In this document: positions 6,232 to 14,052 of the stretch, in pieces
Layout of the letters: every line of letters starts with the position of its first letter
Numbering within the stretch: position 1 is the first letter of the stretch
NCBI GenBank assembly: GCA_902535565.1
Contig: CACAUH010000020.1
Location: 1 to 19,952 of the forward strand
DNA from: an uncultured Bacteroidota bacterium
GTDB lineage: Bacteria; Bacteroidota; Bacteroidia; Flavobacteriales; UA16
Direction: 5' to 3'
DNA length: 19,952 bases
Position numbers and translations under genes: made by a program
Notes under the pieces: model-generated
Told to the model about the DNA's origin: nothing
Databases searched by the model: none
What the model saw: the letters and a program-made list of their open reading frames with translations, nothing else

Positions 6232-6684
6232 TTGGGACGATCACAAGAAACGTTCGGCAAGCGTGAGCGCGAAGCCAAACGCGCCAAAAAGAAGAAGGAA
6301 AAAGAGCTCAAGAAGCAGGAGGCCAAGTCCAACAAGCGGACCTTGGACAGTCCTGATATGATTGCCTATGTGGACGAGTTCGGCAGAATCGTGGACACGC
6401 CCCCAGATCCAACTGAGCGCGAGGAAGTCAACCTTGAGGACATTCAAATCAGTGTTCCCAAGGATGAGGACATGGAGCCGGTGGACAAGACCCGCCGAGG
6501 AAAGGTGACCATGTTCAATCCCGATAAGGGCTTTGGTTTCATCCGAGACTTGGACACAGGAGAGAGCATCTTTGCCCACGTGACCAATATGAAAGAACAA
6601 GTTGAGCAAGGAGACAAGGTGACGTTTGAGGTCGAGCAGAGCCACAAGGGGCCATCTGCCATTAAGGTCACGATTGTCAAATAA
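6232..6684 (+). CDS. Cold-shock domain protein with a charged N-terminal tail
   Basis: 150 residues. The start is a TTG: it gives MGRSQETFGKRE, the conserved opening of this Bacteroidota family, and no ATG lies in a suitable place. Residues 9-36 are a strongly basic, lysine-rich helical tail likely to bind nucleic acid. A conserved linker follows (MIAYVDEFGRIVDTPPDP and VNLEDIQISVPKDE, residues 43-80). The C-terminal cold-shock domain (residues 88-149) has the RNP1-like KGFGFI (99-104) and RNP2-like SIFAHV (112-117) motifs. Such proteins bind single-stranded RNA or DNA and remodel mRNA structure. The gene converges with the next one, with only 4 bases between stops and no room for separate terminators. 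Confidence 0.9.
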   Translation: MGRSQETFGKREREAKRAKKKKEKELKKQEAKSNKRTLDSPDMIAYVDEFGRIVDTPPDPTEREEVNLEDIQISVPKDEDMEPVDKTRRGKVTMFNPDKGFGFIRDLDTGESIFAHVTNMKEQVEQGDKVTFEVEQSHKGPSAIKVTIVK

Positions 6685-6688
6685 CGCG

Positions 6689-7423
6689 TCAAGCGCGAGT
6701 GAGCTCCTGCAAAAGGCGGCGTCTTGTAATGGGGAGCAACGTGTGTTGGAGGGGAACGTTCCAGTCCGCGTGAGCGTGGAAGGTTGCGGGTTGTGGTAAA
6801 TCCTTGTGCTTCGCAATCAGGGACCACTTCATGGACTCGGCGGGTTCGAACTTGGAAGCTTCACGCTCTTCTATGCACTTGAGTTGTAGTTGCAGAAAGG
6901 CATCCTCGCCTTTTAGTATCCTCGATTTTTGGAATCTGTAAGCCCGCATTGAGCGGCGGTTGGACTTGCCAATGGTCAAAATCAGGTAACCTTCTTCCAT
7001 TCTCAAAGGTTGAATGCCGACCGGGGTGAATTGAAGTTGGTTTTCGATCAGGTCATAGAGGGTTTTCCCCTCTTCTATGGCCAATGTCAGGTGGGGCAGG
7101 GCCCGTTGAATCAAATTGTCGAGGTAGTTGTCTAGACCTTCGTGACTCCCCGCTGCTTGTCGCAATACGCGCAGCCTTCTGAGATCGAGGCCAACGGCCT
7201 CCCCACGTTCTTTTCCAGCGCGAATTTCAGCCTTGATTTGGTCTAGTTCCTTGTGTTTCCGAATGAGGTCTGCCAAGGCTGGATACAGGCGGCTCTGTTT
7301 AAACTCCGCCTTGAGTTTTTGAAGCCAGGCCAACAACAGGTATTCCTTGTATTCGGCATCCAGAATTCCCTCGGTAATCCATGGTAAGGGGTCGTGATGC
7401 TTTCTTTTTTCACTGTCGACCAT
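6689..7423 (-). CDS. Conserved Bacteroidota hypothetical protein
   Basis: 244 residues from the ATG at 7423; a GTG two codons upstream is possible. It has no signal peptide or membrane segment. The N-terminal half (residues 5-110) is helical and charged, opening with PLPWITEGILDAEYKEYLLLAWLQKLK. The centre (GKTLYDLIENQLQFTPVGIQ) and the mixed alpha/beta C-terminus, ending HADWNVPLQHTLLPITRRRL, match my memory of a widespread Bacteroidota-only family of unknown function with the pattern ...SIEPVGLLPLY...EGYFLL...LPIAKR. No catalytic motif is visible. It is divergent from the barrel-like gene at 7511 across an AT-rich region, and convergent with the cold-shock gene. Confidence 0.7.
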   Translation of the reverse strand: MVDSEKRKHHDPLPWITEGILDAEYKEYLLLAWLQKLKAEFKQSRLYPALADLIRKHKELDQIKAEIRAGKERGEAVGLDLRRLRVLRQAAGSHEGLDNYLDNLIQRALPHLTLAIEEGKTLYDLIENQLQFTPVGIQPLRMEEGYLILTIGKSNRRSMRAYRFQKSRILKGEDAFLQLQLKCIEEREASKFEPAESMKWSLIAKHKDLPQPATFHAHADWNVPLQHTLLPITRRRLLQELTRA

Positions 7424-7484
7424 AATCACAATATAACCAATAAAATCCTTATAAGTGTAGATTAAATTGACATTTGGAATTTAC

Positions 7485-7517
7485 GTTAACGTTCAGTTAA
7501 CTTTAAGTTAATGTTTA
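7485..7517 (+). repeat. Three 11-bp direct repeats over the start of the barrel-like gene
   Basis: GTTAACGTTCA (7485-7495), GTTAACTTTAA (7496-7506) and GTTAATGTTTA (7507-7517) are back-to-back copies, with GTTAA recurring every 11 bp, one helical turn. The third copy includes the ATG at 7511. Phased direct repeats are typical of regulators that bind one face of DNA; LytTR-type regulators bind GTTAA-containing repeats in other bacteria. The block lies in the AT-rich divergent region 7424-7510. No regulator is identified. Confidence 0.45.
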
Positions 7518-8104
7518 AGGAAGGTCATATACGAGGCGCATTCTTGGTGCTGCTTGTGGCCTGTATCAGCGTCCCTTGCACAGCTCAGGATCGCAGAGTG
7601 GGTGTGGGTGTGGATGGATTGCTTTGGGTTTCTGGCTGGTCCCATGCGCAGGTCAGCTTTCGTCTAACAGAAGAGTTGCAGGTGCTATGTGGTGCAGGTG
7701 CCCTTCGGTCATCGACTGGCTTTGTATCCGCGTTGTTTCGCCCTCGTCCTGTGGTCTTTGATCATGCGGGGCTCTTCACGCTGGGTGTGAGAGCAAATCC
7801 CGGATACGAATCCGGTCGGCCTTTGAGGGCCATCATAGGAATGGAGTGGGCGACTGAGACTTATGTAAAGAACGCGATGGCCGAGTGGGGCACGTTCGGA
7901 ACGATGAAATGGAGCCGCAGGGACTTGCGCCTTCTGGCGGGAGCCGAGTGGCTTCGCCCCTCAGGACTGGGGGTTTCAGTTCTGGTCGGATTGGGCCATT
8001 CCGGTACGGCCGGAGAAGGTTTTGACGCTGACTTAACCCGACGTGTAGAAAACGGCCCAGACGTGACCCGAATGTTCGGAGTTGAATTGACGAAGTGGTT
8101 CTGA
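7511..8104 (+). CDS. Secreted outer-membrane barrel-like protein
   Basis: 197 residues with a signal peptide (GAFLVLLVACISVPCTAQ, cleavage near residue 26). The mature part alternates short amphipathic strands with turns (GVGVDGLLWVSGW, AQVSFRLTEELQVLCGAG, LFTLGVRANPGYESG, DLRLLAGAEWLRPSG, GVSVLVGLGHSG) and ends in VELTKWF, a terminal aromatic typical of outer-membrane beta-barrels. I expect about eight strands. No specific family recognised. It converges with the desaturase gene with 15 bases between them. The direct repeats at 7485-7517 probably control it. Confidence 0.6.
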   Translation: MFKEGHIRGAFLVLLVACISVPCTAQDRRVGVGVDGLLWVSGWSHAQVSFRLTEELQVLCGAGALRSSTGFVSALFRPRPVVFDHAGLFTLGVRANPGYESGRPLRAIIGMEWATETYVKNAMAEWGTFGTMKWSRRDLRLLAGAEWLRPSGLGVSVLVGLGHSGTAGEGFDADLTRRVENGPDVTRMFGVELTKWF

Positions 8105-8119
8105 GGACGTTTTTGAACC

Positions 8120-9220
8120 TCAGGCCTGTCCCAATTGGCGCAGCTGGGCAGTGTGCAGACGAATGGCTCCCATAAAGGAGGTCTCATCGCGGTATGGCAG
8201 CCCAAATTCCTTGGCCGTTTCCTTCACGATCGGCGCCAAGGCGGAATAGTGCACGTGACAAATGTGTGGAAAGAGGTGATGCTCAATTTGGTGATTCAGG
8301 CCGCCACTGTACCAGGTGAGTGCATTGCTGTTGACCCCGAAGTTGCACGTCGTCTTCAAGACATGGCTCATCGGGTCGTCTTCCATCACCGCTCCTTTTT
8401 CTGCAGGAACGTAGTCATGGTCTTCCATGACATGGGCAGGTTGGAAAACCAAGGCCAGTGTTAATCCGCCTACGAAATGCATCAAGAGCCATCCGAGAAT
8501 GATTTGTCCTGTTCCCAATCCGCTAAAAATCAGGGGCAGACCCAAAACAAGGGGGTAGTATATCACTTTGGCCAAGACGATACGCGTCATCAATTCGTTG
8601 TAGGACTTGCCCATGCGCTTCAAAAGCCCCAGTTTTTGATATCGGTTGATGGCCACGAAATCTTTAAATGTGGCCCAAATAAGGGTCATGAGTCCATAGA
8701 AGAACCAGCAGTAGTAGTGCTGGAACCTGTGCCATGGCTTTCTTGGCTTAAGTGGAGAGAACCTGAGAACAGGGCCTGGATTGATGTCCTCGTCCAATCC
8801 ATCAATGTTGGTAAAGGTGTGGTGGAGCACATTGTGCTGGATTTGCCACATTTCACTGTTGCCCCCTACAAGTTCAAGCACCCCGCCAACCCAGCGGTTG
8901 ACGGTTTTGTTTTCGCTGTATGCGCCGTGGTTTCCATCGTGCATCACGGCCATACCGATTCCGGCCAGTGCGAGCCCCATGGTGATTTGCGTTGCCCAGA
9001 ACATCCAGCCGGCTCCAGTTGCGCCAGTCGAAATCAGGGCAAGTGAACCGAAATAGGCTCCCACGAGGATAAAGGACTTAATCACCATTTGCCGGTTGGC
9101 TTTCTTGTGGATGCCCTTTTCTTTGAAGTGGGCATCCACCCGCTGGCGGAGGGCTTTGGCGAATCCAGTGGTGTCACGCCCAAAACGGACGGTAGGGAGT
9201 TCAAATGGCGCTTGCGTCAT
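8120..9220 (-). CDS. Membrane fatty acid (acyl-CoA/acyl-lipid) desaturase
   Basis: 366 residues; an integral membrane di-iron desaturase of the FA_desaturase family that introduces a double bond into a membrane fatty acyl chain. The three histidine boxes are intact: HDGNH at 94-98, HNVLHH at 129-134, and QIEHH at 311-315 with Gln in place of the first His. The QxxHH third box is typical of front-end and linoleoyl-CoA-like enzymes. Hydrophobic segments lie at about 47-66, 75-93, 170-187, 215-233 and 238-259. There is no fused cytochrome b5 domain, so an external ferredoxin or cytochrome must supply electrons. Likely role: membrane fluidity adjustment. Regiospecificity cannot be read from sequence. 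Confidence 0.9.
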   Translation of the reverse strand: MTQAPFELPTVRFGRDTTGFAKALRQRVDAHFKEKGIHKKANRQMVIKSFILVGAYFGSLALISTGATGAGWMFWATQITMGLALAGIGMAVMHDGNHGAYSENKTVNRWVGGVLELVGGNSEMWQIQHNVLHHTFTNIDGLDEDINPGPVLRFSPLKPRKPWHRFQHYYCWFFYGLMTLIWATFKDFVAINRYQKLGLLKRMGKSYNELMTRIVLAKVIYYPLVLGLPLIFSGLGTGQIILGWLLMHFVGGLTLALVFQPAHVMEDHDYVPAEKGAVMEDDPMSHVLKTTCNFGVNSNALTWYSGGLNHQIEHHLFPHICHVHYSALAPIVKETAKEFGLPYRDETSFMGAIRLHTAQLRQLGQA

Positions 9221-9297
9221 GAACCTGCGAAGTTAGAGCGTAAACGTCCCGATTTTCAGGAAGCTTCACAATCGGTTCACTAAGGGGTGTGAGTGAC

Positions 9298-11058
9298 TCA
9301 GGGAATCTTTCTCACGCGAAGGGCTCCCGGTGTGACTTCGAGGTATTCACTGTCGGCAATCCACTCCAAGTATTCTTCTAGAGACAGCTTCTTTGCGGGG
9401 GCAATCCGAAGGCCTTTGTCGCTTCCTGAGGCCCGCATGTTGGTGAGCTTTTTTCCCTTGATCAGGTTGAGTTCCATGTCTTTGTCACGGGCGCATTCGC
9501 CGACGACCTGTCCTTTGTAGATGTCTTGTCCCGGATCGATAAAAAAGGTGCCGCGGTCTTGCAGACGGTCGATTTCAAAGGCCCGGGCTTGACCGGTTTC
9601 CATGCTGATGAGGGATCCGCTCTGCCTCGTTTCGAGGTCTCCAGCGTACGGCGCGTAATCTTCAAACCGGTGGGTCATCACGGCCTCACCTTGGGTGGCG
9701 GTCAAGATTTGGTTCCGCAAGCCAATCAAACCGCGCGATGGAATCCGGAACTCCATGTGTTGGATGTCGCCTTTGGCTTCCATGACCTGCAGCATGCCCT
9801 TGCGCATCATGACCAATTCTGTGGCCTTTCCCGAGTTGGCCTCGGGAACATCGATCACCAGGTGTTCGAATGGCTCGTGGCGGATCCCGTCCACCTCTTT
9901 GAATATCACCTGTGGTTTTCCCACCTGTAATTCATAGCCTTCGCGACGCATCGTTTCAATCAGGACAGAAAGGTGGAGGATTCCGCGGCCATACACAGTC
10001 CATTTGTCCTCGCTGTCCGTTGGTAATACCCGGAGGGCGAGGTTTTTCTGGAGTTCCTTGTCGAGGCGTTCGCGGATGTGTCTGCTGGTCAGGTATTCCC
10101 CATCCTTGCCCAGGAAAGGGGAGGTGTTGATGGTGAACAACAGGCTCATCGTGGGTTCATCCACAGCGATGCGCTCCATTGCCTCCGGATGTTCCAGGTC
10201 GGAGAGGGTGTCTCCAATTTCGAAGTCTTCGATGCCGGTGATGGCGCACAGGTCGCCGGACCGCACATGGTCCACTTTTTCTTTGCCGAGTCCATTGAAG
10301 ACAAAGAGTTCCTTGGCCCGCACCTTTCTCTGTCCATTCTCTGCACAGAGCATGTAGTCCTGGTTGGCATGGAGGTCGCCGCGAAAAAGACGCCCAATGG
10401 CGATTCGTCCAGTAAACCGACTGAAGTCAAGGGACGTAATCTGTAACAAGGGCGTTCCTTCCACATACGGAGCCTCAGGGACACACTCAAGAATGGTGTC
10501 CATGAGAAAGGCCATGTTGTCCGAGGGGGTTTCCCAATCGGGTCCCATCCAGCCCATTTTGGCTGAGCCATAGACTGTGGCGAAATCCAGTTGTTCTTCA
10601 GTTGCTCCAAGGTTGAACATCAGATCAAAGACCTGTTCCTGAACGATGTCTGGCGTGCAATTTTCTTTGTCGACTTTGTTGACCACGACAATGGGAATGA
10701 GTCCCAGTTCCAGTGCTTTTCCCAAAACGAAGCGCGTTTGGGGCATGGGGCCCTCGAAGGCGTCGACCAGAAGCAGGACGGCGTCGGCCATCTTGAGCAC
10801 GCGCTCTACTTCACCGCCAAAATCGGCGTGGCCGGGTGTGTCGATGAGGTTGATTTTGACCTCTTTGTAGTTGGCCGCTACGTTTTTTGAAAGGATGGTA
10901 ATTCCGCGCTCCCTTTCCAAATCGTTGTTGTCGAGGATGAGGTCACCGGTTGCCTTGCGGGGGTCGATGACATTGCAGTGGTGAATAATCTTGTCAACCA
11001 GGGTGGTTTTGCCGTGGTCGACGTGGGCGATGATCGCGACGTTGCGGAGTCCGCTCAT
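9298..11058 (-). CDS. typA: Ribosome-associated GTPase TypA/BipA
   Basis: 586 residues, close to the usual 600 or so. A translational GTPase of the EF-G-like superfamily that binds the 70S ribosome and assists 50S assembly and stress adaptation. All GTP-binding motifs are present: G1 AHVDHGKTT (11-19), G2 RERGITI (48-54), G3 DTPGH (73-77), G4 NKVD (127-130) and G5 GSAK. Domain II, the EF-G-like domains III and V ([20 protein letters not shown]), and the BipA-specific C-terminal region ([37 protein letters not shown]) follow in order. The start is the ATG at 11058, giving [17 protein letters not shown], typical of the family. It stands alone, divergent from the metal-uptake module. Confidence 0.97.
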   Translation of the reverse strand: MSGLRNVAIIAHVDHGKTTLVDKIIHHCNVIDPRKATGDLILDNNDLERERGITILSKNVAANYKEVKINLIDTPGHADFGGEVERVLKMADAVLLLVDAFEGPMPQTRFVLGKALELGLIPIVVVNKVDKENCTPDIVQEQVFDLMFNLGATEEQLDFATVYGSAKMGWMGPDWETPSDNMAFLMDTILECVPEAPYVEGTPLLQITSLDFSRFTGRIAIGRLFRGDLHANQDYMLCAENGQRKVRAKELFVFNGLGKEKVDHVRSGDLCAITGIEDFEIGDTLSDLEHPEAMERIAVDEPTMSLLFTINTSPFLGKDGEYLTSRHIRERLDKELQKNLALRVLPTDSEDKWTVYGRGILHLSVLIETMRREGYELQVGKPQVIFKEVDGIRHEPFEHLVIDVPEANSGKATELVMMRKGMLQVMEAKGDIQHMEFRIPSRGLIGLRNQILTATQGEAVMTHRFEDYAPYAGDLETRQSGSLISMETGQARAFEIDRLQDRGTFFIDPGQDIYKGQVVGECARDKDMELNLIKGKKLTNMRASGSDKGLRIAPAKKLSLEEYLEWIADSEYLEVTPGALRVRKIP

Positions 11059-11193
11059 GGATGGGGGTCAATTTGACGGCGCGAAAGAACAGCGGAAACC
11101 CCGCCCACTCATCACTTAGGGTGTGAATTCTCAAAGAAACATTGTGGGTGTTGTGTAGGATTGAATCCCGTTCTGCTTCAAGGCTTGTTTTTT

Positions 11194-11207
11194 GTGCCTT
11201 TTGGCAC
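11194..11207. promoter_or_regulatory. GTGCC-TTTT-GGCAC inverted repeat ahead of the metal-uptake module
   Basis: A perfect 5-bp inverted repeat with a TTTT centre lies 36 bases upstream of the small His-rich gene, inside the 184-base divergent region shared with typA. No T-run follows on either strand, so an operator is more likely than a terminator. It is shorter than a classical Zur or Fur box, so the regulator is not identified. Confidence 0.3.
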
Positions 11208-11228
11208 CCCACGATGATTAAAGGGATA

Positions 11229-11236
11229 TAGTTTTG
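11229..11236 (+). promoter_or_regulatory. Bacteroidota -7 promoter box (TAGTTTTG)
   Basis: TAGTTTTG matches TANNTTTG exactly and ends 6 bases before the ATG at 11243. No TTTG lies at the expected -33 distance. As at 508-515, this would give an almost leaderless transcript. Confidence 0.4.
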
Positions 11237-11242
11237 GCACTC

Positions 11243-11635
11243 ATGCCGCAATTGCGATTCTTCGGTGCTTGGTTCTGTCTTCTCTTGTGGGGCGGGGTGC
11301 ATGCGTTGCAGATGCAGCATGTGGTTGAGCACCACCTTTTGGCAAGCGGTGGGTACGACGCCTGTCACCACCATTGCCATCACCACCATCATGAGCCGGT
11401 TCCAGTGGAGCCCTTGGGGATTCCGGAAAAACCGGGTGTTGTCCCGACGGATGACTGCCCCATTTGTAATTGGACTGGCGTGCCTGCCATGCAGGACTTG
11501 GTTTGCTCGAAGACCGCGTTGGGTGCTGAATGGCCCATATGCAACACGCTCGGTGAGCGTCAATGTGGCTGCCTCCCTCCAGTCTTGGGGGCGGGCATTG
11601 GTTGGCGGGGGCCGCCGGGACCAGACCAGGTCTGA
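11243..11635 (+). CDS. Small exported His/Cys-rich protein (putative metal binder)
   Basis: 130 residues from the ATG at 11243; an in-frame TTG at 11234 overlaps the promoter box and is less likely. The N-terminus is a signal peptide (FFGAWFCLLLWGGVHALQ). It is followed by HVVEHH, then CHHHCHHHHHE at residues 41-51 and a CPIC motif at 72-75; four more cysteines follow. The His cluster plus CPIC knuckle strongly suggests binding of zinc or copper in the periplasm. Small His-rich proteins with a CPIC motif ahead of TonB receptors are familiar in Bacteroidota, without an assigned function. The stop is 24 bases before the TonB receptor start, so they share an operon. The C-terminal 20 residues are rich in Gly and Pro. 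Confidence 0.65.
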   Translation: MPQLRFFGAWFCLLLWGGVHALQMQHVVEHHLLASGGYDACHHHCHHHHHEPVPVEPLGIPEKPGVVPTDDCPICNWTGVPAMQDLVCSKTALGAEWPICNTLGERQCGCLPPVLGAGIGWRGPPGPDQV

Positions 11636-11659
11636 ATCTCGTCCCCCTTTTTCCCCTCC

Positions 11660-14011
11660 ATGTCACCATCACACCCCGTGTGGTACAGGACGTTGGATGG
11701 CGTCTGGGAGCGTTTGACAAGCAATGCATTGTGTGCCCTGTGCAGCATCCTCTTAATGTGGATGTTAATAGGCAATGGTGTGCTCTTCGCTCAGGCTCCC
11801 CGCGCGGTCCACGGTCATGTTTTCCACGCCATAGGCCATTCGCCGTGCAGCCAAGCCTTGATCCAGGCTTGGCCATGCGGTGCCACATTTTCTGCCGATC
11901 GAGAAGGTTGGTTCGATGCGGTTTGTCCCGAAGGGATTGACTCGTTGACGGTGGCGGCGCACGGTTTTGCTCGCGTCCATGTTGCGGTGGGTGATGGTTC
12001 TCACCTCGACATCGCGCTTTCGTCTTTGGCTGTTGCCCTCGAAGGTGCTGCTGTTCACGCCCTGTCCAGCGAGGAGCTGGTTGAAACGCAAGTGGTTCAA
12101 GACGCCGGTGACCTCATGACGACCCTCGATAGGGTACCCGGTGTTCGAAGCCTTGATCTGGGTGCGGGATTGGTGCAACCGGTCCTGCGCGGACTTGTGG
12201 GGTCGCGGGTGGCTGTCCTCGAGGATGGTGTGCCGCAGGTCGGAGGTCGATGGGGGGCAGATCATGGTGTTCTGGTGGACCCGTCTCTTTATGATGGAAC
12301 AGAATGGGTGCCTGGCGGAGGTCAGGTTTGGCTTTCGCCAGAGGCGATGGGAGGGGGTGTCCGATTGCGGGCCCTCGGCATGCTGTCCCATTCGGGCAGC
12401 CGAACCCAAGTCGGTGTGAGCCACCGCGCTGGAGACCGGCGCAGCAGAATCCATGTCCTGCATCGCGAACGTCGCGACCATGTTCAATGGCATGCAGGCG
12501 CATCCGCCGTTCGATTTGGAGACCGCAATGTTCCCCAAGCCGAATTCAGCTACATCGGTCGCTTGTTTGACCTAGAGGATGGCCGACTCCCCAATACTGG
12601 TGGGCGGGCGGGCCATGTGGTGTTGGGTGCGCGATGGGATGATGAAACGCGGGGGCGGTTTTCCCTTGATTTCCGCGCATCTGATGTCCTTCAGGGGTTG
12701 TTTCCTGGCATCATTGGGGTTCCGACCCAAAGCGACCTGAAAGGCGATGGAGACCGTTATACTGTGGAGTTGCCAAGTCAACAGGCACAGCGAATCCAGT
12801 TGGGCGGAAAATGGATTCGTCCGGGCAAACTCGACCGCACCATTCGGTGGTCGATCTCCCGCAACCTCAGGTTGGAGTTAGCGCCTCCTCATGCCCATGG
12901 CTACGGCCCCGAACCCGATTCAGACCTCAGCCTGCAACTTGACGAGCGTCACGCATTTGTAGAAAGCCGTTGGGAGGGCATACATGGCGCCTTCGGTTTC
13001 CAAGCCGAGCGGCTTGATGGCCGCACCTCGGGGTGGGAGTTTTTGCTCCCCGACCACAGCAGGGGCCGGTTGTCCTTCATCGCAGATCGGAAAATCCGGT
13101 TGGGCAGGATTGGCATAAGAGCCGATGGCCTTCACCTGGTTCATGCCGATTTTGTAGAACCACTGTATGCATCGGATGGAGCGGTTGTGGGGGATGACGT
13201 CCGTGCCATTGCGATGAACCGTGTGGTCCCTGGGTGGTCCATTCACCTCAATCGGAGCCTCCACCTCGGTCAATGGATGGAAGGCAATTGGACGGTCACG
13301 GCCTATTCCCGGGTACCGGACAGCTATTCCCTTGCGGCCAATGGCATTCACCATGGCACGTTCCGTTTCGAGCAAGGCAACCCCGATTTGCGGCCTGAGC
13401 GCACGCTTGAGGTCCGGGCGATGCTGGGCAACCATGACAAGGCGGATGTTCAGCGTTGCCGTTGGTCTGTCCGCGGATTTGCGGCGTTGCACGACGGGTT
13501 CATTCACTTGACCCCGACGGCGCGGTTTGCTCCGATTGTCCATGCGGGCCAGGTCTATGCTTTTGAGGCGTTGGATGCCTTCCGCACGGGGGGCGAAATC
13601 GAAGTTGACATCAAGCTGGGCAAGGGGACCCTGTCTTCTTCTGCTTCTGTTTTGGGTCAATGGGCATTGGAAACGGGCCTTGGCTTGCCGTTCACGTCGC
13701 CTTTGGATGTGCGCACGGACATCCAATGGCCATTGGGAGAAACGGTCTCCTTTGGTCTGCGCCACCGCGCCATTGCTGCCGCCAACCTCACTGCCCGCAA
13801 TGAAAGCGCCACACCGGGTGCAAGCTTGTGGGGATGTGAACTCCAGCTCCGCAGAAAGCAAATGACGCTGTCTGTGGATGTGGACAATCTGATGAATCTG
13901 TCGTGGCTCGACCACGTCAGTGCGTACCGCACCTTGGGCTTGGTCACCCAAGGTCGGTGGGCATCCTTCCGCCTCGCGTTTGACGTGGTGCGTTTGGATG
14001 ACCGCTCCTGA
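11660..14011 (+). CDS. TonB-dependent outer-membrane receptor (probable metal importer)
   Basis: 783 residues. A long signal region ends at about residue 45 (IGNGVLFAQA). Residues 48-125 form a divergent carboxypeptidase-regulatory-like domain (VHGHVFHAIGHSPC through HLDIALSSLAVAL), with few conserved positions. The plug follows at about 130-235 (LMTTLDRVPGVRSLDLGAG, VLRGLVGSRVAVLEDGVPQ, VLVDPSLYDGTEWVPGG), and then a 22-strand-type barrel to the C-terminus, with the typical YSRVPDSYSLAANGIHHGTF and NPDLRPERTLEVRAML late in the barrel and a final strand WASFRLAFDVVRL. It moves a bound substrate across the outer membrane using TonB energy. There is no SusD partner, so glycan uptake is unlikely. 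Flanking His-rich proteins point to a transition metal or its chelate, ZnuD-like. Substrate is inferred, not shown. Confidence 0.85.
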   Translation: MSPSHPVWYRTLDGVWERLTSNALCALCSILLMWMLIGNGVLFAQAPRAVHGHVFHAIGHSPCSQALIQAWPCGATFSADREGWFDAVCPEGIDSLTVAAHGFARVHVAVGDGSHLDIALSSLAVALEGAAVHALSSEELVETQVVQDAGDLMTTLDRVPGVRSLDLGAGLVQPVLRGLVGSRVAVLEDGVPQVGGRWGADHGVLVDPSLYDGTEWVPGGGQVWLSPEAMGGGVRLRALGMLSHSGSRTQVGVSHRAGDRRSRIHVLHRERRDHVQWHAGASAVRFGDRNVPQAEFSYIGRLFDLEDGRLPNTGGRAGHVVLGARWDDETRGRFSLDFRASDVLQGLFPGIIGVPTQSDLKGDGDRYTVELPSQQAQRIQLGGKWIRPGKLDRTIRWSISRNLRLELAPPHAHGYGPEPDSDLSLQLDERHAFVESRWEGIHGAFGFQAERLDGRTSGWEFLLPDHSRGRLSFIADRKIRLGRIGIRADGLHLVHADFVEPLYASDGAVVGDDVRAIAMNRVVPGWSIHLNRSLHLGQWMEGNWTVTAYSRVPDSYSLAANGIHHGTFRFEQGNPDLRPERTLEVRAMLGNHDKADVQRCRWSVRGFAALHDGFIHLTPTARFAPIVHAGQVYAFEALDAFRTGGEIEVDIKLGKGTLSSSASVLGQWALETGLGLPFTSPLDVRTDIQWPLGETVSFGLRHRAIAAANLTARNESATPGASLWGCELQLRRKQMTLSVDVDNLMNLSWLDHVSAYRTLGLVTQGRWASFRLAFDVVRLDDRS

Positions 14012-14052
14012 CCAACATTCAAGAAGAAACTCAATTCACACAATTCAATACT

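Noticed and set aside
9221..9297. Possible terminator between typA and the desaturase
   Set aside because: No stable stem followed by a U-run could be found on the minus strand.
12920..13951. Long minus-strand frame opposite the TonB receptor (343 codons)
   Set aside because: An antisense shadow of a well-supported receptor gene in a GC-rich region, with no motif.
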